The translations under genes and the position numbers were made by a program. From an uncultured Thiothrix sp. (GTDB lineage Bacteria > Pseudomonadota > Gammaproteobacteria > Poriferisulfidales > GCA-002705445): a stretch of DNA of 32,191 nt. Where the stretch lies: the NCBI GenBank assembly GCA_902559815.1, contig CACEJE010000008.1, forward strand, positions 1 to 32,191, in the 5' to 3' direction. The first letter of the stretch is position 1; every line of letters starts with the position of its first letter. This document shows positions 27,372-32,191 of the stretch, piece by piece. A model generated the notes under the pieces. That model was not told the origin of the DNA. It was given only the letters and a program-made list of their open reading frames with translations, and searched no databases.

Positions 27372-28379
27372 TTATTTTGATTTATTTTTTTCTTTAAATT
27401 TTACAAACAACTCATTTAAATTTTTAAATCTTACAGCATTCCTTAACCATTTTTTGTTATGCATTAAAGGAGTTCCAGATGTGTATATTCCAGCCTCTTT
27501 AATATTACTAGAAACTTTTGTCATGCCAGTGATTTGTGTATTATCACAAATCTCGATGTGGCCTTGAATACCTGCACCGCCGCCAATCATGCAATTTTTT
27601 CCAATTTTTGCACTTCCTGCGATTCCAACGCATCCTGCTATTGCAGTATTGTTACCAATTTTTACATTATGTGCAATCTGAACCTGATTGTCTATTTTAA
27701 CCCCATCTCCAATTAAGGTATTATCCAATGTACCTCGATCTATAGAAGTATTTGATCCAATTTCTACATTGTTCCCAATCCTAACGCTTCCTACCTGCGG
27801 AATCTTCACCCAATTATTTTTTTCAAGTGCGTAACCAAAACCATCTGAACCTATAACTGTCCCAGAATGAACTATTATATTATCTCCAATTTCTACATCT
27901 TTATATATTGTCACATTTGCATATATGGTTGCATTTTTACCAATTTTAACGTTATTTCCAATATAACTGTTTGCACCTACATAACCGTCATCACCTAAAA
28001 TTACATTTTTACCAATAACAACATTTGGTTCTATATGTAATTTTTTGCTTAATGGATTTGTGTAAGTTATAACAGAATCATGAACTTCATAGTCATTTTT
28101 TAAATTTTTGTTGAAAATTTGTGATATTTTTGCAAATAATAAATATGGATTATCAGTTATTAAAATATTATTTTTACAAAACTTAGAGAGATTTTTTGTA
28201 GTTATAACTACTCTTGCTTTCGACTTATCCAATGACTTTAAAAACTTTTTTTCCGATAAAAAAACAATACTATTCTCATTTGCATTTTCTATACTAGATA
28301 CATTTTCTATAGAATAGTTTTTATCACCTTTGTATTCTACTTCAAATAATTCAGATATTTTTTCTAATGTATAATTCAC
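27372..28379 (-). CDS. lpxD: UDP-3-acyl-glucosamine N-acyltransferase LpxD
   Basis: Third lipid A step: adds the 2-N 3-hydroxyacyl chain. The 335-residue protein has an N-terminal uridine-binding domain (about 1-100) and a left-handed beta-helix of many hexapeptide repeats (about 115-290). The catalytic His237 is in [11 protein letters not shown] (E. coli H239). GSDGFGYA and a C-terminal helix ending NELFVKF are also present. The start is a GTG at 28379, 5 nt after the skp stop, with no evident Shine-Dalgarno, consistent with reinitiation after skp. The bamA-skp-lpxD-fabZ-lpxA order is conserved. Confidence 0.97.
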   Translation of the reverse strand: MNYTLEKISELFEVEYKGDKNYSIENVSSIENANENSIVFLSEKKFLKSLDKSKARVVITTKNLSKFCKNNILITDNPYLLFAKISQIFNKNLKNDYEVHDSVITYTNPLSKKLHIEPNVVIGKNVILGDDGYVGANSYIGNNVKIGKNATIYANVTIYKDVEIGDNIIVHSGTVIGSDGFGYALEKNNWVKIPQVGSVRIGNNVEIGSNTSIDRGTLDNTLIGDGVKIDNQVQIAHNVKIGNNTAIAGCVGIAGSAKIGKNCMIGGGAGIQGHIEICDNTQITGMTKVSSNIKEAGIYTSGTPLMHNKKWLRNAVRFKNLNELFVKFKEKNKSK

Positions 28380-28384
28380 AAATA

Positions 28385-28897
28385 TTATTTTGCGTTAAAT
28401 TTTTTTAATACTCTTGCGGTAATATTTATAGGCGATGTGTCACTAGCATAGGTTACATCGGCATTTGTTAATATTAAGTCATATTTTCCACTTTCAGCTA
28501 TAGATAAGATTACTTCTTTGAGCTTATTTTCAATTTTCCCAAGCTCATCTCTTCTTCTAAGTTTAAAATCCTCTTGCGCTTCTTTTGCGTCTCTTTGAAG
28601 ATCTCTTTCAGCTTTCATAATTTTTCTTTGCAAAGATTCAATCTGTTCTTTCGACATAATATCAGATTCTTTTTGAAGTTTTTCTTTTTGCTTATTTACT
28701 TTTTTTGCTTGTGCCTCTAGTTGCTTATTTCTTGGACTAAATTCTTGTTCTAATTTTTTTTGTGCAGCTTTAGCAGCAGGTGACTCATTTAAAATCTTTG
28801 ATAAATCAACATATCCAATCTTGTAGTCCGCAGCAAATGCACTATTACAAATAAAAATTGCAAACGTGAATATTATTGCTTTTTTAATTTTATTCAT
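28385..28897 (-). CDS. skp: Periplasmic chaperone Skp/OmpH
   Basis: Trimeric periplasmic chaperone that holds unfolded outer-membrane proteins for delivery to BamA. The 170-residue protein has a signal peptide (about 1-22, ending NSAFA before ADYKIGYVD). A short beta segment with the family start [10 protein letters not shown] follows. Then come long, highly charged helices (about 40-140) forming the tentacles, rich in Lys, Glu and Gln, and a closing strand [19 protein letters not shown] lies before the ATG. The 50-nt gap to bamA holds no obvious hairpin. Confidence 0.93.
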   Translation of the reverse strand: MNKIKKAIIFTFAIFICNSAFAADYKIGYVDLSKILNESPAAKAAQKKLEQEFSPRNKQLEAQAKKVNKQKEKLQKESDIMSKEQIESLQRKIMKAERDLQRDAKEAQEDFKLRRRDELGKIENKLKEVILSIAESGKYDLILTNADVTYASDTSPINITARVLKKFNAK

Positions 28898-28947
28898 TTT
28901 TTTACCCCATATTTAAGATTTAGTATAAATTTTTTTAGTATTATAGA

Positions 28948-31236
28948 CTAATTGGTGCCAAGGTTGAACTGGAAGCCTTCAGTTTTATCATCCTCTTCGC
29001 TATTTAACGCAGTACTAATATTTATACTGATGCCTCCAAAAGGTGATAAATATCTTAGAGATAACCCAATAGAGCCCTTTAAATCTCCAAATTCAAAAGA
29101 ATCATAATCTTTATAGGCTCTACCAAAATCAACAAAAAAAGCTGTTCTCAAATTGTCCATATCTAGTGGTGGTCGGAATATAACTTCAGCTGCACCAGCA
29201 ACCATGAAATCTCCACCAAGGGGTCTTCCTTTTGAGTCATAAGGTGAGAGACTATTTTTTTCATAACCTCGAATTGACTTAGGTCCACCAGCTTTAAATT
29301 TATCATAAAAAGGCAAACCTTTTGTTCCTCCATAGCCCTGTCCATAACGAGTAATACCTTTTAATCTAAGGATAATGTCATTTTCTCTATTAATTTCAAA
29401 AAATGAATCTGTTTTAAAATAAATTTTGTAATACTCCAAATCACTTCCTGGAACAAAAACTTCGGTCCCTAAATTAGTTTTAAAGCCTGATCTTGTAAAC
29501 TGACTACTGTCTCTTGTGTCTATAGAGTAATTCAAATCAAAAGAAAAGTTATCAAACTGATCTCCATTTTGCGCAATAAAGTTCAAAATTTCATCTGCAC
29601 TTCCCGTAGTTGCTCTAACATCCCAATTTAAATATCTTAGAGTTAAATTAAATCTATTATCTTCTGTCATTGGAAGCCCATAACTATAATTTAAACCAAT
29701 TCTATCCGCTTCATAATCTGATACTGTATCCGTATTATCTGTTTTTGTTCTTTCAAGGTTAAATCCAAATGATCGACTTACGTTATCCATATTATGATAT
29801 GGATTAAAAAAGTTAAAAGAATAGTTTCTTGATGTCTTTGCAGTACTCAAATTAAATGCAACTTTACTACCAAATCCCAAAAAATTATCTTGTTCTATAC
29901 CTGCATTTAAACTAAAGCCTGTGCCTGAGCCACCAAATCCAGCGCCTACGTTGAAGTTTCCTGATAATTTTTCTTCAATTTTTACATTTAGATCAAGCTT
30001 ATTTACTGAGCCTGGAACTCTAATTTCATCAATTATCACATTTTCGACATAAGATAATCTCTTCAATCTACTTTTTGATAGTTTGATTGCATTTGACGAG
30101 TACCAACCGCCTTCCATTTGTCTTATTTCTCTTCTAAATACTTCATCCTGAGTTGTAATATTTCCGGTAATATTTATTCTTCTTACATATGTTCTCTTTC
30201 CAGGGTCTATATAAAAACTAATATCTACTTCGTTTGATTCACTTACTTTTTCTGGCATTGGATTAATTCTTGCAAAAGCATAACCCTCTTCTGCAAGTCT
30301 TGATTTTATATTTTCAGTTGACTGTAAAATTTTTCCTTTAGATATATATTCTCCTGTTTGAACAGTAATTAAGTCGGCAATCTCCTCAATTGGAATAATT
30401 AATTTACCAGCAACATTAATTTTATTAATAATATATTGTTCCCCTTCAATAATATTTATTGTTATATATACCTCTTCTTTATTTTTACTTAATGAAACTT
30501 GGGTTGATTCAATGGCAAAATCCATAAATCCTTTATTTTGATAAAAACTTATTAATCGATCAATATCTCCTCTTAGCATTGGAGAAGAATATGTTCCGCG
30601 AGTAGACCAAAACATATACCATATTGGTAAATTAGTTTCAAAATTTCTAGTTATTTTTGCATCAGAAAAAGTTTTGTTGCCAATTATTTTTATTTGTTTT
30701 ATTTTTGCTCTTACGCCTTCTGAAACAATCACTTTTAAATATATTCTATTGTCAGACAGTAGTGTTTCTTCAACTTGAATGTCAACTGAGTACATCCCTC
30801 TAGCAAAATTTTGCTCTCTTAATTCAGATTTTATTCTATCTAAAACTGAACTATCGTATATTCTTCCTGGAGCTATATTAGCTGCATCTAAAATTTTATC
30901 TAACTGTTCTGGCTCAATATCTTCGAGACCTTCAAAATCAATATCTATAATTGTTGGTCTTTCATCAAAGTAAAAAACCAAAGTACTTCCTTCACGCTCA
31001 ATAACTATGTCATCAAAAAATTTTGATTTAAATAAAGATTTAATTATTTGTGGAGTAGTCGAGCTATCAAAAACATCGCCAATTTCAAATGGCAAATATG
31101 TATAGATTGTACCTGGGTCTACTCTTTGTAAACCCTTTAAAATTATATCTTTTATAACAAATTTTTCAGCAGCAATAGCATTATTAAATGTCAGTGCAAA
31201 AAGTAGTACTAAAAAAAAATTTTTTCTTAAAAACAT
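28948..31236 (-). CDS. bamA: Outer membrane assembly factor BamA
   Basis: Omp85 protein that inserts beta-barrels into the outer membrane. The 762 residues comprise a signal peptide (about 1-22, cleaved after AIAA), five POTRA domains (about 24-420; fifth region VRRINITGNITTQDEVFRRE) and a 16-strand barrel. Lid loop 6 carries KSIRGYEKNSLSPYD. The segments VFVDFGRAY and GSIGLSLRYLSPFGGISI are conserved near the end. It is about 50 residues shorter than E. coli BamA (810). The chain ends FQFNLGTN, so the usual final aromatic (Trp in E. coli) is absent. The start overlaps the rseP stop as TAATG. Confidence 0.97.
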   Translation of the reverse strand: MFLRKNFFLVLLFALTFNNAIAAEKFVIKDIILKGLQRVDPGTIYTYLPFEIGDVFDSSTTPQIIKSLFKSKFFDDIVIEREGSTLVFYFDERPTIIDIDFEGLEDIEPEQLDKILDAANIAPGRIYDSSVLDRIKSELREQNFARGMYSVDIQVEETLLSDNRIYLKVIVSEGVRAKIKQIKIIGNKTFSDAKITRNFETNLPIWYMFWSTRGTYSSPMLRGDIDRLISFYQNKGFMDFAIESTQVSLSKNKEEVYITINIIEGEQYIINKINVAGKLIIPIEEIADLITVQTGEYISKGKILQSTENIKSRLAEEGYAFARINPMPEKVSESNEVDISFYIDPGKRTYVRRINITGNITTQDEVFRREIRQMEGGWYSSNAIKLSKSRLKRLSYVENVIIDEIRVPGSVNKLDLNVKIEEKLSGNFNVGAGFGGSGTGFSLNAGIEQDNFLGFGSKVAFNLSTAKTSRNYSFNFFNPYHNMDNVSRSFGFNLERTKTDNTDTVSDYEADRIGLNYSYGLPMTEDNRFNLTLRYLNWDVRATTGSADEILNFIAQNGDQFDNFSFDLNYSIDTRDSSQFTRSGFKTNLGTEVFVPGSDLEYYKIYFKTDSFFEINRENDIILRLKGITRYGQGYGGTKGLPFYDKFKAGGPKSIRGYEKNSLSPYDSKGRPLGGDFMVAGAAEVIFRPPLDMDNLRTAFFVDFGRAYKDYDSFEFGDLKGSIGLSLRYLSPFGGISINISTALNSEEDDKTEGFQFNLGTN

Positions 31237-32191
31237 TACATTATTCTCAAAAGGTCATTATAAAGCGCAAAAAAGGATAACAATATTAAAAAAGTCATAC
31301 CAATTTGCTGAAAAACTAATTGGGCCTTTTCTGGTATTGGTCTCCTTACAACAAATTCAACTAAATAATACATCAAATGACCACCATCTAACATAGGTAT
31401 CGGCAGTAAGTTTAATATACCAATACTAATACTAAGCATAGCTAATAAGCTTAAAAAACTTGTAAAACCATTATCAAATGAGTCTGCTGCGTAATTTGCA
31501 ATACCCACAGGCCCTGAAATATTTTTTGCTGACGCTTCCCCCTTAATCAATTTACCAATAAAATTAAAAGTTAATAAAGTAAAATCATATGTTTTTATAG
31601 CAGATAGTTTAATGCTCTCAAAAAAACTGTATTGAATATCGATAGTGTTACTTTTTATAATTTGCTCATTAATTAGCGGGCTTATTCCAAGTCTTCCATA
31701 AAAGCCATCTTCTCCATTAACGCTTGCAGGCTTTACAGAAAATTCTAGTCTTTTATTATCTCTTTGTATATTTAGTTTTATATATTTTTCAGGATTAACC
31801 TTTATAATATTTACGAGCTGATTCCAATTTTTAATCTCTTTATTATTAACAAATAAGAATTTATCTCCAATTTTTAATCCGATATTTTCAGCTGGACTAT
31901 TTTTTTCAATATAACCAATCTCTAATGATTTACTTATAAAGTTCAATATACCTATTTGCTGAAGTATATTTTGATTATTAAGTGAGATTTTTTCATAATC
32001 TACTTTATCAAGTTTTCTTTTTTTATTATTTGAAATTACCTCAAAATAAATATCTTCTTTATCAGATAAAAATTTAACTGTTTGTAATTTTAAGTCTGAC
32101 CACGTTCTTACCTCTACATTATTTACCGAGTAAATCTTATCATCTCTTTGCATACCAATATTTTCTGCAATACTTTTTTCTATTATAATAC
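31236..32191 (-). CDS. rseP: Partial RseP intramembrane zinc protease, 5' end beyond the window
   Basis: Site-2 protease that cleaves RseA in the sigma-E envelope stress response and removes remnant signal peptides. The frame is open to the right edge; the Met at 32153 is internal, since the upstream residues EKSIAENIGMQRDDKIYSV already belong to the first PDZ domain. About 318 residues are visible: the rest of PDZ1, PDZ2 (about IGYIEKNSPAENIGLKIGDK), SGPVGIANYA, and the C-terminal membrane segments. LLPIPMLDGGH (third zinc ligand Asp) is present. The N-terminal HExxH helix lies outside. It couples to bamA by a one-base overlap. Confidence 0.95.
   Translation of the reverse strand, partial: IIIEKSIAENIGMQRDDKIYSVNNVEVRTWSDLKLQTVKFLSDKEDIYFEVISNNKKRKLDKVDYEKISLNNQNILQQIGILNFISKSLEIGYIEKNSPAENIGLKIGDKFLFVNNKEIKNWNQLVNIIKVNPEKYIKLNIQRDNKRLEFSVKPASVNGEDGFYGRLGISPLINEQIIKSNTIDIQYSFFESIKLSAIKTYDFTLLTFNFIGKLIKGEASAKNISGPVGIANYAADSFDNGFTSFLSLLAMLSISIGILNLLPIPMLDGGHLMYYLVEFVVRRPIPEKAQLVFQQIGMTFLILLSFFALYNDLLRIM

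Overview
This window is a gene-dense, very AT-rich chromosomal segment of a Gram-negative bacterium. Gene content and order (rseP-bamA-skp-lpxD-fabZ-lpxA ... rnhB-dnaE-accA-tilS, pyrG-kdsA-eno-ftsB-ispD-ispF, miaA-hfq-hflX-hflK-hflC-hisZ-purA) are those of Gammaproteobacteria. The low GC, 1-23 nt overlaps at many gene junctions, short intergenic gaps and slightly shortened proteins suggest a streamlined, possibly marine (SAR86-like) lineage; the lineage is inferred, not demonstrated. I see no rRNA, tRNA, CRISPR array, insertion sequence or prophage, and no stretch over 300 bases without a gene.

Layout from low to high coordinates (most genes lie on the minus strand, so transcription runs toward low coordinates). 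1-3514: surface-polysaccharide genes (partial glycosyltransferase-like gene, ABC exporter ATPase and permease, O-antigen ligase/polymerase-like protein). 3530-9435: purA, hisZ, hflC, hflK, hflX, hfq. 9463-11062: miaA and tsaB, both for tRNA A37 modification. 11062-16311: ispF, ispD, ftsB, eno, kdsA, pyrG. 16449-16640: a small plus-strand membrane gene (DUF2892). 16651-22876: tilS, accA, dnaE, rnhB. 22942-26070: a plus-strand operon of a Gfo/Idh/MocA oxidoreductase, a DegT-type aminotransferase and lpxB. 26079-32191: lpxA, fabZ, lpxD, skp, bamA and a partial rseP, back on the minus strand.

The most interesting signal is the gnnA-gnnB-lpxB block. The first two genes look like GnnA/GnnB, which convert UDP-GlcNAc to UDP-GlcNAc3N, so the cell probably makes lipid A with 2,3-diamino-2,3-dideoxyglucose and all-amide primary acyl chains. 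LpxA also carries Met at the acyl-chain ruler position, which predicts a 10-carbon hydroxyacyl chain. KdsA is the metal-dependent (Cys) class, with all four metal ligands at a constant offset from the Aquifex enzyme. Together with the export and ligation genes after purA, the window encodes a coherent but non-E. coli-like lipopolysaccharide programme. The gnnA-gnnB-lpxB block is inverted relative to the usual lpxA-lpxB-rnhB order, so lpxA and lpxB converge.
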